Of a stretch of DNA of 64,000 nt, positions 17,680 to 27,079 are shown one piece after another (positions within the stretch are counted from its first letter, which is position 1; every line of letters starts with the position of its first letter). The translations under genes and the position numbers were made by a program. The notes under the pieces were generated by a model that was not told the origin of the DNA, made no database searches, and saw only the letters and a program-made list of their open reading frames with translations. The DNA comes from Gordonia aichiensis NBRC 108223 (GTDB lineage: Bacteria > Actinomycetota > Actinomycetes > Mycobacteriales > Mycobacteriaceae): NCBI RefSeq assembly GCF_000332975.1, contig NZ_BANR01000021.1, forward strand, positions 43,847-107,846, in the 5' to 3' direction.

Positions 17680-17732
17680 CAGTACTCCGTTTCGGTGTCG
17701 TCCCCACTGGTGTCGCGTCCCCTACTGAGGGC

Positions 17733-17758
17733 GTGCCCACACCGAACGGCTTTCAAAC
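17733..17758 (-). promoter_or_regulatory. Candidate SigF promoter of the alcohol dehydrogenase
   Basis: On the minus strand, GTTT (17755-17758) is followed by 16 bp and GGGCAC (17733-17738). Compared with GTTT / GGGTAT there are two mismatches in the -10. The distance to the dehydrogenase ATG is about 54 bp. Confidence 0.4.
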
Positions 17759-17773
17759 ATGACGGGATCGTGC

Positions 17774-18433
17774 TCAGTTGGTGTCGGCCACCTCGTCGAG
17801 CGGTAGATGCGAGCTGAGCAGCAGCTGGTCGAACTGCCCTCGGGTCGGACCCGACATCGTCACGCTGCTGCTCGCGGTGACGATGTTCGCGCAGATCACG
17901 TGCAGTTTGGTGTTCGATGTCTGCGATCGCCACCGGAGCACCTCGAATGCGCGGTCGTCGCTCACGCTGTAGACGAGCATGATCATGCCCTTGGCCTGCT
18001 CGATCACCGACTGCGTCTTCCGGAACTGGTCGATGTGGCGGTCCACCTCGCGCAGCGCTTCGGTGTGCATCTCGGTCATGTCGAGGTAGAAGCCCTCGGT
18101 GCCGATGGCGACCCCGCCTTCGTCGAGCATGGGCTGGGCTACAACCGTGACGTGTCGCGTCCGCCCCGCCTTGTCGATGATCCGATGCCTGCTCGAGAAC
18201 GGGGTGCGGTGCACGAGCATGTCGCGCACCATCTTCTCGAATTCATCGCGGTCGTCTGGATGCTTGTGCGTGGCCAGCAACTCGGTCGTCGGCGTGACCT
18301 CTCCGGGCTCGTAGCCGTGCAACCGCGCCACCTCGTCCGACCACTCCCATGTCTGGCTGTCGAAGAAGAAGCGGAAACTTCCCACGTGCTGGGGGTCGTC
18401 GTCCCCTGCACCCTGACGGGATTCGTCAAGCAC
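17774..18433 (-). CDS. PAS-ANTAR RNA-binding regulator
   Basis: A 219-residue protein with an N-terminal PAS fold (about 20-125; FFFDSQTWEWSDEVARLHGY, HKHPDDRDEF and GFYLDMTE are typical PAS_3 features) and a C-terminal ANTAR domain (about 135-195; RKTQSVIEQAKGMIMLVYSV and AFEVLRWRSQ). ANTAR domains bind paired RNA hairpins and prevent transcription termination. The PAS part probably senses a small ligand or redox state. GTG 18433 was chosen because AGGGG precedes it; ATG 18466 is possible. No neighbouring ANTAR target hairpin pair was found, so its targets are probably elsewhere. Confidence 0.83.
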   Translation of the reverse strand: MLDESRQGAGDDDPQHVGSFRFFFDSQTWEWSDEVARLHGYEPGEVTPTTELLATHKHPDDRDEFEKMVRDMLVHRTPFSSRHRIIDKAGRTRHVTVVAQPMLDEGGVAIGTEGFYLDMTEMHTEALREVDRHIDQFRKTQSVIEQAKGMIMLVYSVSDDRAFEVLRWRSQTSNTKLHVICANIVTASSSVTMSGPTRGQFDQLLLSSHLPLDEVADTN

Positions 18434-18569
18434 ACTAACCCCTACATACGTCGAAGAACACTGCATGCCACGGGCTCGGGCAGATGAGTATTTTACTCGA
18501 TGACATCGATAGCGAGGCGCCGGACGACGTCGAGCCGCCAACCGGCCGACGGCGGGCAGAGTGCGCCGG

Positions 18570-19583
18570 TCACGAGCCATTCGCGTGGACGTCGTTGGTG
18601 ATGCGCGTGATCAGTTCAAGAATCTGCGCGAACGCTTTCGACTTGGGATCCACGAGCGATGAATGCGTCTGTCCCGGCATGATGATCGCCTGCGCACGTC
18701 CGCCGGCCTTCTCGTCTGCCGCGACGTATTCCTGCGACAAGACGTGGGGCACTACCCGGTCGGAGGTCCCGGCGATTGCGATGACCGGTGTCTGCGGATC
18801 GATGTTCTGTATAGGGTCCACCGACGCGTAGCGGTCGGGGACCTCGTCGGGGGTGCCACCCAGCACACGCACGATCCGGGTGTCGCCCATGTCGACAGCG
18901 CGGCGCATGTCGAGCGGACCCGCCAGCGAGACCACCGTCGTCGGGCGGAAGGCCGGGGAGGCGCCGACCTCGTCGCTGCGGAGTTCGTGTCGGGTGCTGG
19001 CCCAGACGGCGAGCTGTGCGCCTGCGGAATGTCCGACGACGACGGCGTTGCGCAGTTCGAGCTGCGGATAGGCCTTCGCGAGATCGGGGATCGCATCCAT
19101 CGCGGCAGCGACGTCGACGAATGTCGTCGGCCACCCTCCGCCGTTCCCGACGCGCCGGTACTCGACGTTGACCACGCCGAGGCCGCGCTCGGCCAGACGT
19201 CGCGCAAAAGTGGCGAACGTCCCGGCGCCGATCTTCGCCTGCCAGGCACCGCCGTGGATGAGCACCACCAGCGGAACCTTTCCGCGTCTCGGCGGGAGGT
19301 AGAGGTCCATCCAGTTCTGGCGTGGATCGGCGTGTCCCGTCGGGACCGCATAGAAGTAGCGGTGCAGTGAGATCCCCGATGACGCTGACTGGTTGTCCAT
19401 GTCCTTGGCTGCCGTGCCGCCGGGGACGGCAGCCGACACCCGCGCGGTCGCGGGGACCGCGCCCGTTGCCGCACTGGTCGAGGTGCTCGGGGCGTTCTGC
19501 GTCCCGGCGGGAGCCGTGCATGCGGCGGTGACCGCGCACACGGCGGTGAGCACGGCGAGAGTGAGAGACCGGAAGGTGGCCAC
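18570..19583 (-). CDS. Secreted lipoprotein alpha/beta hydrolase (BD-FAE-like esterase)
   Basis: A 337-residue exported esterase. The start is GTG 19583 behind GAGGAC, giving a signal peptide of about 21 residues that ends in a VTAAC lipobox. The catalytic domain has the oxyanion motif LIHGGAWQ, the nucleophile elbow VVGHSAGAQLA, an Asp in AGTSDRVVP and a C-terminal His in GQTHSSL. This pattern matches carboxylesterases of the arylformamidase/BD-FAE type. It is divergent from an SDR gene over 155 bp. A Thr/Ser/Ala-rich linker follows the lipid attachment point. Substrate unknown; an envelope ester is plausible. Confidence 0.86.
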   Translation of the reverse strand: MATFRSLTLAVLTAVCAVTAACTAPAGTQNAPSTSTSAATGAVPATARVSAAVPGGTAAKDMDNQSASSGISLHRYFYAVPTGHADPRQNWMDLYLPPRRGKVPLVVLIHGGAWQAKIGAGTFATFARRLAERGLGVVNVEYRRVGNGGGWPTTFVDVAAAMDAIPDLAKAYPQLELRNAVVVGHSAGAQLAVWASTRHELRSDEVGASPAFRPTTVVSLAGPLDMRRAVDMGDTRIVRVLGGTPDEVPDRYASVDPIQNIDPQTPVIAIAGTSDRVVPHVLSQEYVAADEKAGGRAQAIIMPGQTHSSLVDPKSKAFAQILELITRITNDVHANGS

Positions 19584-19738
19584 TATGACAAAGGTCCTCG
19601 GCGTCGGGTGTCGGGTTGCGGCGTCGATCCACGCAGCGGTCGGAGAATTCGGCGTACCCATTGTGCCTGTCCGGCGGCACGCACACCTGATGCGAGCGTG
19701 TGAGATCGTACGAATATCCGACAAGGGGAGGAGCCGGG

Positions 19739-20689
19739 ATGGTGCAGTCGCGGTGGACGCTGTCCGGTGCGCCCGATCTGTCCGGACGTAGGTCCGTGAT
19801 CACCGGCGCGAACTCCGGAGTCGGACTCGCCACGGCTATTCACTTCGCGCGTCTCGGGTCCGACGTCGTCCTCGCGTGCCGCAACCCCGACGCAGCACAC
19901 GCGGCGCGCGAGACGATTCTCGCCAGCGTGCGCCCGGCGGGTTCGGTCGACATCGTGCAGATCGATCTGAGTGACATGGCGTCGGTGCGCCGCGCGGGCG
20001 ACGACCTTCTCGAGCGTTATCGGGTGATCGACATCCTGGTCAACAATGCCGGCGTGATGCGGGCGACGCGCGACCTCACGTCCGACGGCGTCGAGTTGGA
20101 TTTCGCCACCAACTTCCTCGGGCACTTCGCACTCACCGGGCTGCTGCTCGACCCCCTTCGCGCCGCGGACCGCGCTCGCATCGTGTCCGTCTGTTCGAAA
20201 CTGTCCAAGGTCGGCAGGCTCGATCCCCGCGATCTCGCCATGGCGACGGGCTACAGTCCTGCCGCGGCGTACTCGCGGTCCAAGCTGGCGCAGGCCGTTT
20301 TCGCTGTCGCACTCCAGCGCCGGCTCGCGCTGCTCGGAGAGAGAGCGCCGTCGTCGGTGCTGGCCCACCCCGGAGCAACGCACAGCTCTGTGATGCGCGA
20401 TCAGGTCATGCTCAGTTGGCTGTTCACGACGCCGCGTCTGCGCTGGTTGCGCCGCACCTTCATCATGGATCCCGCCGAAGGCGCATTGTCGACGGTCCGC
20501 GCAGCGACCGACCCCGGTCTACTCGGCGGCCAGTACATCGGGCCCGGAGGATTCTTGGGCTTGTCGGGCGCACCGGTTCTCGTCGCGCCGCCGGAGGAGA
20601 CCGACGACCTCGGTCTCGCACGCGCGCTCTGGGAGGTCGCGGAGAAAGCCACCGGCGTGGTCTTCGATCTGCCGGAATTCACCGGCTGA
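19739..20689 (+). CDS. Short-chain dehydrogenase/reductase
   Basis: A 316-residue SDR with TGANSGVGLATA (cofactor loop), VNNAGVM, SVCSKLSKVG (catalytic Ser region) and AYSRSKLAQ (Tyr-x-x-x-Lys). It resembles the retinol dehydrogenase/WW-domain oxidoreductase-like bacterial SDRs, which have a longer C-terminal part than the classical 250-residue type. The ATG at 19739 was chosen because a strong GGGGAGGAG lies just before it. It is divergent from the lipoprotein esterase and about 150 bp ahead of katA. The substrate is not predictable. Confidence 0.9.
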   Translation: MVQSRWTLSGAPDLSGRRSVITGANSGVGLATAIHFARLGSDVVLACRNPDAAHAARETILASVRPAGSVDIVQIDLSDMASVRRAGDDLLERYRVIDILVNNAGVMRATRDLTSDGVELDFATNFLGHFALTGLLLDPLRAADRARIVSVCSKLSKVGRLDPRDLAMATGYSPAAAYSRSKLAQAVFAVALQRRLALLGERAPSSVLAHPGATHSSVMRDQVMLSWLFTTPRLRWLRRTFIMDPAEGALSTVRAATDPGLLGGQYIGPGGFLGLSGAPVLVAPPEETDDLGLARALWEVAEKATGVVFDLPEFTG

Positions 20690-20696
20690 CACGTCG

Positions 20697-20721
20697 GTGT
20701 ACCGCGAGTCGTCCGGGGTAA
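20697..20721 (+). promoter_or_regulatory. Weak SigF-like promoter upstream of katA
   Basis: GTGT (20697-20700), 15 bp, then GGGTAA (20716-20721), each one base from the mycobacterial SigF consensus. It sits about 120 bp before the catalase ATG. Confidence 0.3.
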
Positions 20722-20842
20722 CCGGCTGGTGAGTGCAAGTTTCTGCGCCGCGACGATCGGACGTCTAGTGTCGAAAGCACGGCGTTGAAACAGCCCGGCG
20801 CCATTTGACAGCCCTTCGCCGATCACAGCCGTTGGAGGCGAT

Positions 20843-22363
20843 ATGTCCGACAAGAACGATTTCTACACAACGCGGGACTCCGGTGCACCTGCCGGAAGCG
20901 ACGAGCATTCGCTCACCGTCGGTGCGGGTGGTCCCATCGTTCTGCACGATCACTACCTGATCGAGCAGATGGCACAGTTCAACCGCGAACGAATCCCCGA
21001 GCGACAGCCCCACGCCAAGGGAAGCGGTGCGTTCGGCACCTTCGAGACCACCGAGGACGTGTCCGCGTACACGTCGGCAGCTCTTTTCCAGCCCGGTGTG
21101 AAGACGGAGATGGTGGCGAGATTCTCGACGGTCGCCGGTGAGCGAGGAAGCCCCGACACCTGGCGCGATCCCCGCGGCTTCGCGCTGAAGTTCTATACGT
21201 CAGAAGGCATTTACGACATGGTCGGCAACAACACGCCGGTCTTCTTCGTGAAGGACCCGCTGAAGTTCCAGCACTTCATCCGGTCGCAGAAGCGTCGTGC
21301 CGACAACAACCTCCGCGATCACGACATGCAGTGGGACTTCTGGACACTCTCTCCGGAGTCGGCTCATCAGGTCACCTGGCTCATGGGCGACCGCGGAATC
21401 CCGAAGACCTGGCGTCACATGAACGGCTACAGCTCACACACGTATCTGTGGGTCAACGCCGAAGGTGTGAAGCACTGGGTGAAGTACCACTTCATCTCCG
21501 ATCAGGGCGTCGAGTTCTTCACGCAGGACGAAGCCGATCAAATGGCTTCTGCCGACACCGATTTCCACACGCGGGATCTCTTCGAGAACATCGCAGGCGG
21601 AGGCCGACCGAGCTGGACGCTCAAGGTGCAGCTGATGCCCTACGACGACGCCGTCTCGTATCGCTTCAATCCCTTCGACCTGACCAAGGTGTGGCCGCAC
21701 GGCGACTATCCGCTGCACGAGGTCGGCAAGATGACGCTGCACACCAATCCGACCGACAACCATGCTCAGATCGAGCAGGCGGCATTCGAGCCGAACAACG
21801 TCGTGCCAGGAATCGGATTCAGTCCCGACCGCATGTTGCTCGGTCGCGTGTTCGCCTACGCGGACGCCCATCGCGCCCGGCTCGGTGCGAACTACAAGCA
21901 GATTCCGGTCAACGCACCGCGCAACGACGTGCACAGCTACTCCAAAGACGGTGCGATGCGGATCAATCCGGTGACCGACCCGGTGTACGCACCGAACTCC
22001 AAGGGTGGTCCGGCTGCGACGTTCTCCGGCCAGGATGAGCCCCAGTGGGCTGCCGACGGTGAGATCATCCGCAGCGCCTACGTCGACCATCCCGAGGACG
22101 ACGACTGGGGTCAGGCGGGCACCATGGTCCGCGAGGTCCTCGACGACGCCGCACGGGATCGGTTGGTGGACAACGTCGTCGGTCACCTGCTCAACGGTGT
22201 GACCGAACCGGTGCTTGCGCGCGCCTTCGAGTACTGGAGTCGCGTCGACTCCGATCTCGGCGCGAAGATCAAGAAGGGCGTCACGGAGAAGGCCGACGAG
22301 TCCGATCCGAAGGCCGCCGACCAGGGCAACCCTGCCCGGACGTCGGTGCAGCAGAAGGTCTGA
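20843..22363 (+). CDS. katA: Monofunctional haem catalase
   Basis: A 506-residue small-subunit catalase that converts hydrogen peroxide to water and oxygen. The active-site His lies in [15 protein letters not shown] (His57), the distal Asn in [13 protein letters not shown], and the proximal haem-ligand Tyr in [35 protein letters not shown] is the standard signature. GGAGGCGAT lies before the ATG at 20843. The Lys/Glu-rich C-terminal tail is flexible. A strong hairpin terminator follows, so the gene is probably monocistronic. Confidence 0.97.
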   Translation: MSDKNDFYTTRDSGAPAGSDEHSLTVGAGGPIVLHDHYLIEQMAQFNRERIPERQPHAKGSGAFGTFETTEDVSAYTSAALFQPGVKTEMVARFSTVAGERGSPDTWRDPRGFALKFYTSEGIYDMVGNNTPVFFVKDPLKFQHFIRSQKRRADNNLRDHDMQWDFWTLSPESAHQVTWLMGDRGIPKTWRHMNGYSSHTYLWVNAEGVKHWVKYHFISDQGVEFFTQDEADQMASADTDFHTRDLFENIAGGGRPSWTLKVQLMPYDDAVSYRFNPFDLTKVWPHGDYPLHEVGKMTLHTNPTDNHAQIEQAAFEPNNVVPGIGFSPDRMLLGRVFAYADAHRARLGANYKQIPVNAPRNDVHSYSKDGAMRINPVTDPVYAPNSKGGPAATFSGQDEPQWAADGEIIRSAYVDHPEDDDWGQAGTMVREVLDDAARDRLVDNVVGHLLNGVTEPVLARAFEYWSRVDSDLGAKIKKGVTEKADESDPKAADQGNPARTSVQQKV

Positions 22364-22401
22364 CGCCCCTCTGCCGAACGAGGCGCCCAGTGGGCTGAAC
22401 A

Positions 22402-22446
22402 CGGCGCACAGTCGACGGGAACTCCCGCCGACTGTGCGCCGCTTTT
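22402..22446 (+). terminator. Rho-independent terminator after katA
   Basis: A 19-bp stem with one mismatch (arms 22402-22420 and 22423-22441) has almost no loop and is followed by CTTTT. Confidence 0.85.
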
Positions 22447-22507
22447 CGTCGAGTGGGCGCTTGGTCGTGCCGAGCGGGTGCTCTGGCCCGCCGACAGTGC
22501 GCGTGCG

Positions 22508-23554
22508 TCAGCCCTGCGCCGGCAAGACCCTGCGCAGGAACGCCAACAGATACATCAGCCCCGCGCCGTCGCGGACGTCGTCGTGGCCGGCGTTGACAGG
22601 GTGGAACTCGTAGCGTGTTCCTGCACGTCGGAACTGGCGGAGTAAGCGCAGTGTGAGTGGCAGCGGCACGCGAGAGTCTCTCCAGCCGTGCAGGATCAGG
22701 ATCGGTGCGCCATAGCCGCCGGTGGGTACGGCCATGTACTCCGTGAGGGCGCGTCGGAACTCGTTGTCACCCAGTGGTTTCGACACGACGGAACCCGCCG
22801 CCACCCCGGCGACGAGCTCAGGCCAGGCGGCGCTGCACACCCCCGTGATCGCATCGGAGAGTCGTCGACCGGTCGGGGTCAGATACGAGCGCACGTCGAC
22901 ACGCTGGGGCGTCGCCGTCATCCCGGCCAACACGGCGAGCAGGCTACCCACCGGGAAACCGGGAATCGACGGCATGCCTGGCCGTGCCATCGCGAAGACG
23001 TGCTCGATATTCGACGCGGGGGCCAGCGCCGCGGTGCCGTGAAAGATCAGCTCTGGTGCGTACGTTGAGGCGCGGTGTCCGGTCGCCAAGGCGGCGTGCC
23101 CGCCCTGAGATTGTCCGGCAACCGCCCAGTGCTGCGACAATTCGCGGACACCGACGCGTGCGGCGCGGACGGCGTCGATGGTCGCGGTCGACTCGGTGTC
23201 GGTGTGCAGATAGGGATGGGGGCCGGGCGTGCCCGGGCCAAGGCCGAGGTAGTCCGGTGCGACGACGGCGTAGCCGGCTGCGTTGAGCCGACTGATCGCC
23301 TCGCCCGTGCCCGCCTGCAGGTCGGGAGAGCCGGTGAGCCCGCAGTGCTCCGACAACCCAGAGGTTCCATGGGTCCACGCGACCACCCGCCAGCCGTCGG
23401 CCGGTGCGTCGGCATCGGGAAGACAGACCAAACCCGTTGCCGTCACCGAGGATCCGTCAGGGCCGGGAGTCGTGTAGACGAGGCGGCGGACCGAGTGCAG
23501 CCCACCCCACGAGTCGATCGGTTCGAGTCGGACAAGGTCAGGCCGTCGACTCAT
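22508..23554 (-). CDS. Alpha/beta hydrolase, secretory-lipase (LIP) type
   Basis: About 348 residues of a lipase/esterase related to the fungal secretory lipase family found in actinobacteria. It has VAWTHGTSGL near the oxyanion region, VVAPDYLGLG, the nucleophile elbow AVAGQSQGGHAAL, an ILHGWRDSRVPL acid segment and a C-terminal His in NAGHDDVRDG. No clear signal peptide is present, so it may be intracellular. The start is ATG 23554 behind GGGGGTGAAG; a GTG at 23578 is possible. It is divergent from the nitroreductase operon. Confidence 0.85.
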   Translation of the reverse strand: MSRRPDLVRLEPIDSWGGLHSVRRLVYTTPGPDGSSVTATGLVCLPDADAPADGWRVVAWTHGTSGLSEHCGLTGSPDLQAGTGEAISRLNAAGYAVVAPDYLGLGPGTPGPHPYLHTDTESTATIDAVRAARVGVRELSQHWAVAGQSQGGHAALATGHRASTYAPELIFHGTAALAPASNIEHVFAMARPGMPSIPGFPVGSLLAVLAGMTATPQRVDVRSYLTPTGRRLSDAITGVCSAAWPELVAGVAAGSVVSKPLGDNEFRRALTEYMAVPTGGYGAPILILHGWRDSRVPLPLTLRLLRQFRRAGTRYEFHPVNAGHDDVRDGAGLMYLLAFLRRVLPAQG

Positions 23555-23699
23555 CTTCACCCCCGTCACATCTGGCACCCGCCGGTCGGGTCACCGCGCG
23601 TGAGGGCCATTCAATCACCGGGGAGCGCCGGACGTCGGCGAGTGCACCGGATCGGCCGGGACGGGTGTCTCGCCGGGCGAACGTTGGCATAGTGAAGGC

Positions 23700-24380
23700 A
23701 TGGACCTCAGTGACGCGATGCGCACGACGTTCGCTGCACGGCGCTACACCGACGACCCGCTCCCCGACGACGTGCTCTTCGACATCCTCGACGACGCGCG
23801 ATTCGCTCCCAGCGGCGGAAACCGCCAGGGTGCGCACGTCGTCGTGGTGCGCGACGACGAAGCCAAGCGTCGACTGGCCGAACTCAGCAAGCCGGCAGCG
23901 CGACGCTACCTCGCGCAGAAGGCCGCTGGTGAGAGTCCCTGGAATCCGGTGAATCCGCCCTCGCTGAGCGAGACGGATCTCGCGGCCGTCGACGGGGTCG
24001 ACGCTTTCGTCTCGCCGCTCGTCAATGCCCCCGTCGTCCTGGTGGTCTCGGTCGACCTCGCGGTTGTCGCCGCAACAGACCAGGATCTCGACCGGATCGG
24101 CGTGATCAGCGGTGCCTCGATCTACCCGTTGGTGTGGAACATCCTCCTCCAGGCCCGTGCGCACGGCTTCGGTGGCACGGTCACGACGATGGCCACAGCA
24201 CAGGAACCCGACGTACGCGAACTCCTCGGCCTGCCGCCGACGTACGCGGTCGCCGCTGTGTTGCCCATCGGCAAACCGGTCAAACAACTCACCAAACTTC
24301 GTCGACAACCGGTCGACGAGTTCGTCACGATGGAGACATTCGACGGCCAGCCGTTACGGCATAGCGAGGAGGATCAGTGA
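23700..24380 (+). CDS. Nitroreductase-family FMN oxidoreductase
   Basis: A 226-residue NAD(P)H-dependent flavoprotein of the nitroreductase fold. The N-terminal MRTTFAARRYTDDPL, FAPSGGNRQGAHVVVV and C-terminal LLGLPPTYAVAAVLPIGKP segments are FMN-binding landmarks. Family members reduce nitro groups, quinones or flavins, or dehalogenate. It is the first gene of a tight three-gene operon: its stop overlaps the GTG of the DUF427 gene by 4 bp. Confidence 0.9.
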   Translation: MDLSDAMRTTFAARRYTDDPLPDDVLFDILDDARFAPSGGNRQGAHVVVVRDDEAKRRLAELSKPAARRYLAQKAAGESPWNPVNPPSLSETDLAAVDGVDAFVSPLVNAPVVLVVSVDLAVVAATDQDLDRIGVISGASIYPLVWNILLQARAHGFGGTVTTMATAQEPDVRELLGLPPTYAVAAVLPIGKPVKQLTKLRRQPVDEFVTMETFDGQPLRHSEEDQ

Positions 24381-24763
24381 GTGAACGTCAGGTACTACTC
24401 CCGAATGCCGAGCACCCCATCGCCGTCGAACCCGCGTCCGAGCACGTGCGGGTCAGCGTTGCAGGTCAGGTGATCGCCGAGACCGATGCGGCGCTCGTGC
24501 TGCGCGAGGCATCGTATCCGCCTGTCTACTACGACCCGCGCGACGATCTCGACGCAGCGCACCTCACGCGCAGCGGGCACCACACGTACTGCCCCTACAA
24601 GGGTGAGGCGAGCTATCACGGGATCGCTGCGCCGAACGGATCGGAGCTCGCCGACAAGGTCTGGTACTACGACGAGCCCTATCCTGCGGTCGCCGACATC
24701 GCCGGGCACGTCGCGTTCTATCCCGACGCGGTGACCATCGAGACCACCGCCAGGGAGGGGTGA
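24377..24763 (+). CDS. DUF427-domain protein
   Basis: A 128-residue member of DUF427, recognised by YPPVYYDPRDDLDAAHL, HHTYCPYKGEASY and VAFYPDAVTIE. The function of the family is not established; the fold is a small beta-structure. The start is GTG 24377, overlapping the nitroreductase stop, with GAGGAGGAT upstream. It is followed at once by an NTF2-like gene, indicating one transcript. Confidence 0.88.
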   Translation: MSERQVLLPNAEHPIAVEPASEHVRVSVAGQVIAETDAALVLREASYPPVYYDPRDDLDAAHLTRSGHHTYCPYKGEASYHGIAAPNGSELADKVWYYDEPYPAVADIAGHVAFYPDAVTIETTAREG

Positions 24764-24764
24764 G

Positions 24765-25199
24765 ATGGACGTACAGACCATCGGTGACACGCTCGAGATA
24801 AGGCAACTGCTCACGCGCTATTCGACCGCTGTCGACGCCAGGGATTGGACGCTGTACCGGTCGGTGTTCACCGACGACGCCGAGATCGACTACACGTCAT
24901 CGCCTTTCGGCATCACCGGAGGCGTCGACGACGTCGTGGACTGGCTCGAGCGCGGGTTGTCGTCGCTGGAGATGACAATGCACTACGTGATGAACATCGA
25001 TGTGGAGATCCGAGGCGACACGGCCTCGGTGCGCGCACAGTTCTTCAATCTCATGCAGATTCCCGGACTCGGCGAACAGAGTTCGTGCGGCGGCTATTAC
25101 CACCACGAACTCACGCGCACCGACGACGGCTGGCGCAGTAGGTCGATGCGCGAGGAGATCGTATGGTTCGTGAACTCTCCTGTCGGCTCCCACCGCTGA
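24765..25199 (+). CDS. NTF2-like/SnoaL-type protein
   Basis: A 144-residue cone-shaped NTF2-like domain protein: LLTRYSTAVDARDWTLYRSVFTDDAEID in the N-terminal helix and strand, and YHHELTRTDDGWRSRSM near the C-terminus. Such proteins are dehydratases, isomerases or ligand carriers. It starts one base after the DUF427 stop, behind AGGGAGGGG, and ends the operon 14 bp before the convergent GH15 gene. No specific function can be given. Confidence 0.83.
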   Translation: MDVQTIGDTLEIRQLLTRYSTAVDARDWTLYRSVFTDDAEIDYTSSPFGITGGVDDVVDWLERGLSSLEMTMHYVMNIDVEIRGDTASVRAQFFNLMQIPGLGEQSSCGGYYHHELTRTDDGWRSRSMREEIVWFVNSPVGSHR

Positions 25200-25213
25200 C
25201 CAGCCGATAGTGC

Positions 25214-26992
25214 TCAGTTGTCCGGATAATCCGCCAGGGCGTCAGCGGCTCGGACGTATGCCAGATGCGACAGCGCCTGCGGCATGTTGCCGACCTGTCG
25301 GCGGGCGTCGACGTCGTACTCCTCGGAGAACAGCCCCACGTCGTTGGCGGTCGCCAGCCCCTGGGCCATCACCTTTTCCGCATCTGCACGACGGCCGCTG
25401 CGCGCATACTGCTCGGCGAGCCAGAACGTGCACGCCATGAAGGGATGTTCGGTTCCGTCGAGGCCGTCTACGTGTGACGACGTCCGGTAGCGCAACACCA
25501 GACCGCCATGCATGAGGGTGTTCTCGATGGCCTCGACGGTGGCCAGCATGCGCGGATCGTCGAAGTCGCAGAACCCGACCTGCGGCAATTGCAGTAGCGA
25601 GGCGTCGACCTCGGTGGTTCCCGGATACTGAACGAAGCGGCCGGTCTCCTCGTCGACCATGCTCTCCTCGATCTCGGCACGCACCTTGTCGCGCAACGCT
25701 TTCCAGTGGTTGGCCGGACCCTTCAGGCCGTGATCCTCGACGGCTCGTACCCCACGGTCGAAGGCCGCCCACACCATCGCCCGCGAATGTGTGAACTTGC
25801 GCAGCGGTCCCCGTATCTCCCAGATGCCGTTGTCCGGCTCGTCGATGTGTTCCTCGGCACGCTTGAGCAGCTCACGCTGCAGCGACCACGAGATCTTGTT
25901 CTCCGGCAGCCCAGCGGCGCGCGCCGCGTCGAGCGCGACGAGTACCTCGCCGATCGTGTCGGCCTGGAACTGGTCGACCGCACCGTTGCCGACACGCACG
26001 GGTGTAGAACCCTCGTAGCCGGGGAACTGGGGCATCTCGAGTTCCGGTAGCTCACGTTCGCCTGCGATGCCATACATGATCTGCAGCTGTTTCGGATCTC
26101 CTGCGATGGCGCGCAGCAACCACATCCGCCAGTGCTCGGCGACACGCACGAATCCGTGGCAGACGAGAACGTCGAGTGTCAGGGCGGCGTCACGCAGCCA
26201 GACGTAGCGATAGTCCCAATTGCGTGATCCGCCAATGGATTCGGGTAGTGAAGTGGTCGCTGCAGCGACGATCCCGCCCGTGTCGAGATTACTCAACGCG
26301 CGCAACGTGATCAGCGATCGCACGATCGTAGCGTCGCGCGACCCGGTGTGGTCTATACGCCCTGCCCACTCGGTCCACCAGTCGTGAGTTTCGCGCAGTG
26401 CGGCGTCGACGTCGAGCGGCTCGGGTTCTTCGCGATACGAGTGGTACCAGGTGAGCACCAGGTCGACGGTGTCGCCCTCGCGCACGGTCGTCGTCGCGCG
26501 GTGGACGTGGTCGGTGGCCTCCAGGGCGATACCGCGGACGATCACGGCGTCGGGACCGGCGACAGCCCGGAGTGCGGGATTGCGCTCGTCGCCGTGCTGC
26601 AGCACCCACGGGACCACCCGCGCATAGTCGAACCGCATGCGCAGTTCCGTCTCCATCTCGACGCTGCCGCTGATCCCGACGATCCGACGGACGAGGTCGA
26701 CGCGTCCGCCGTCGATCGGCATGAACTCGTGCACCTCGACGACGCCGCCCGACGTTTCCCAGCGGGTCACCAGGATCAACGTCTCCCCGTCGTAGCGTCG
26801 CGTCACCGTGGCATCGAGGTCGGTGGGCGCGAGATGCCACGACCCGTGGTCGGGAGCTCCCAGCAGACTTCCGAAGATCGATGCGCTGTCGAAGCGCGGT
26901 ACACACAACCAGTCGACGTCTCCCGTGCGGGAGATCAGCGCACCGGTGCGGCAATCCCCGACGAGTGCGTAGTCTTCGATATAGGCGGCCAT
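25214..26992 (-). CDS. Glycoside hydrolase family 15 protein (trehalase/glucoamylase type)
   Basis: A 592-residue GH15 protein, cytoplasmic (no signal). The N-terminal lobe starts IEDYALVGDCRTGALIS and DWLCVPRFDSASIFGSLLG. The catalytic barrel shows GGSRNWDYRYVWLRDAALTLD (first catalytic region) and SSHVDGLDGTEHPFMACTFWL near the second. Mycobacterial proteins of this build act as trehalases; glucoamylase or dextran hydrolase activity is an alternative. The ATG at 26992 was chosen because the domain begins there. It is divergent from the G6PDH paralogue, so released glucose could feed that enzyme. Confidence 0.9.
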   Translation of the reverse strand: MAAYIEDYALVGDCRTGALISRTGDVDWLCVPRFDSASIFGSLLGAPDHGSWHLAPTDLDATVTRRYDGETLILVTRWETSGGVVEVHEFMPIDGGRVDLVRRIVGISGSVEMETELRMRFDYARVVPWVLQHGDERNPALRAVAGPDAVIVRGIALEATDHVHRATTTVREGDTVDLVLTWYHSYREEPEPLDVDAALRETHDWWTEWAGRIDHTGSRDATIVRSLITLRALSNLDTGGIVAAATTSLPESIGGSRNWDYRYVWLRDAALTLDVLVCHGFVRVAEHWRMWLLRAIAGDPKQLQIMYGIAGERELPELEMPQFPGYEGSTPVRVGNGAVDQFQADTIGEVLVALDAARAAGLPENKISWSLQRELLKRAEEHIDEPDNGIWEIRGPLRKFTHSRAMVWAAFDRGVRAVEDHGLKGPANHWKALRDKVRAEIEESMVDEETGRFVQYPGTTEVDASLLQLPQVGFCDFDDPRMLATVEAIENTLMHGGLVLRYRTSSHVDGLDGTEHPFMACTFWLAEQYARSGRRADAEKVMAQGLATANDVGLFSEEYDVDARRQVGNMPQALSHLAYVRAADALADYPDN

Positions 26993-27079
26993 GGTCTCGA
27001 TTCTGCCTGTGATCGCAGCCTGCCCGGTGAATCTCCACGTATCGGGCACCGAAAGACATTCACTGTCGAGGAGGAACAC

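Noticed and set aside
19640..19665. GGGTAC on the minus strand upstream of the lipoprotein esterase as a SigF promoter
   Set aside because: No GTTT-like -35 at 14-17 bp.
26348..27079. N-terminal extension of the G6PDH paralogue by 244 codons
   Set aside because: It overlaps the GH15 gene completely and has no G6PDH-like residues; a good ribosome-binding site precedes GTG 27080.
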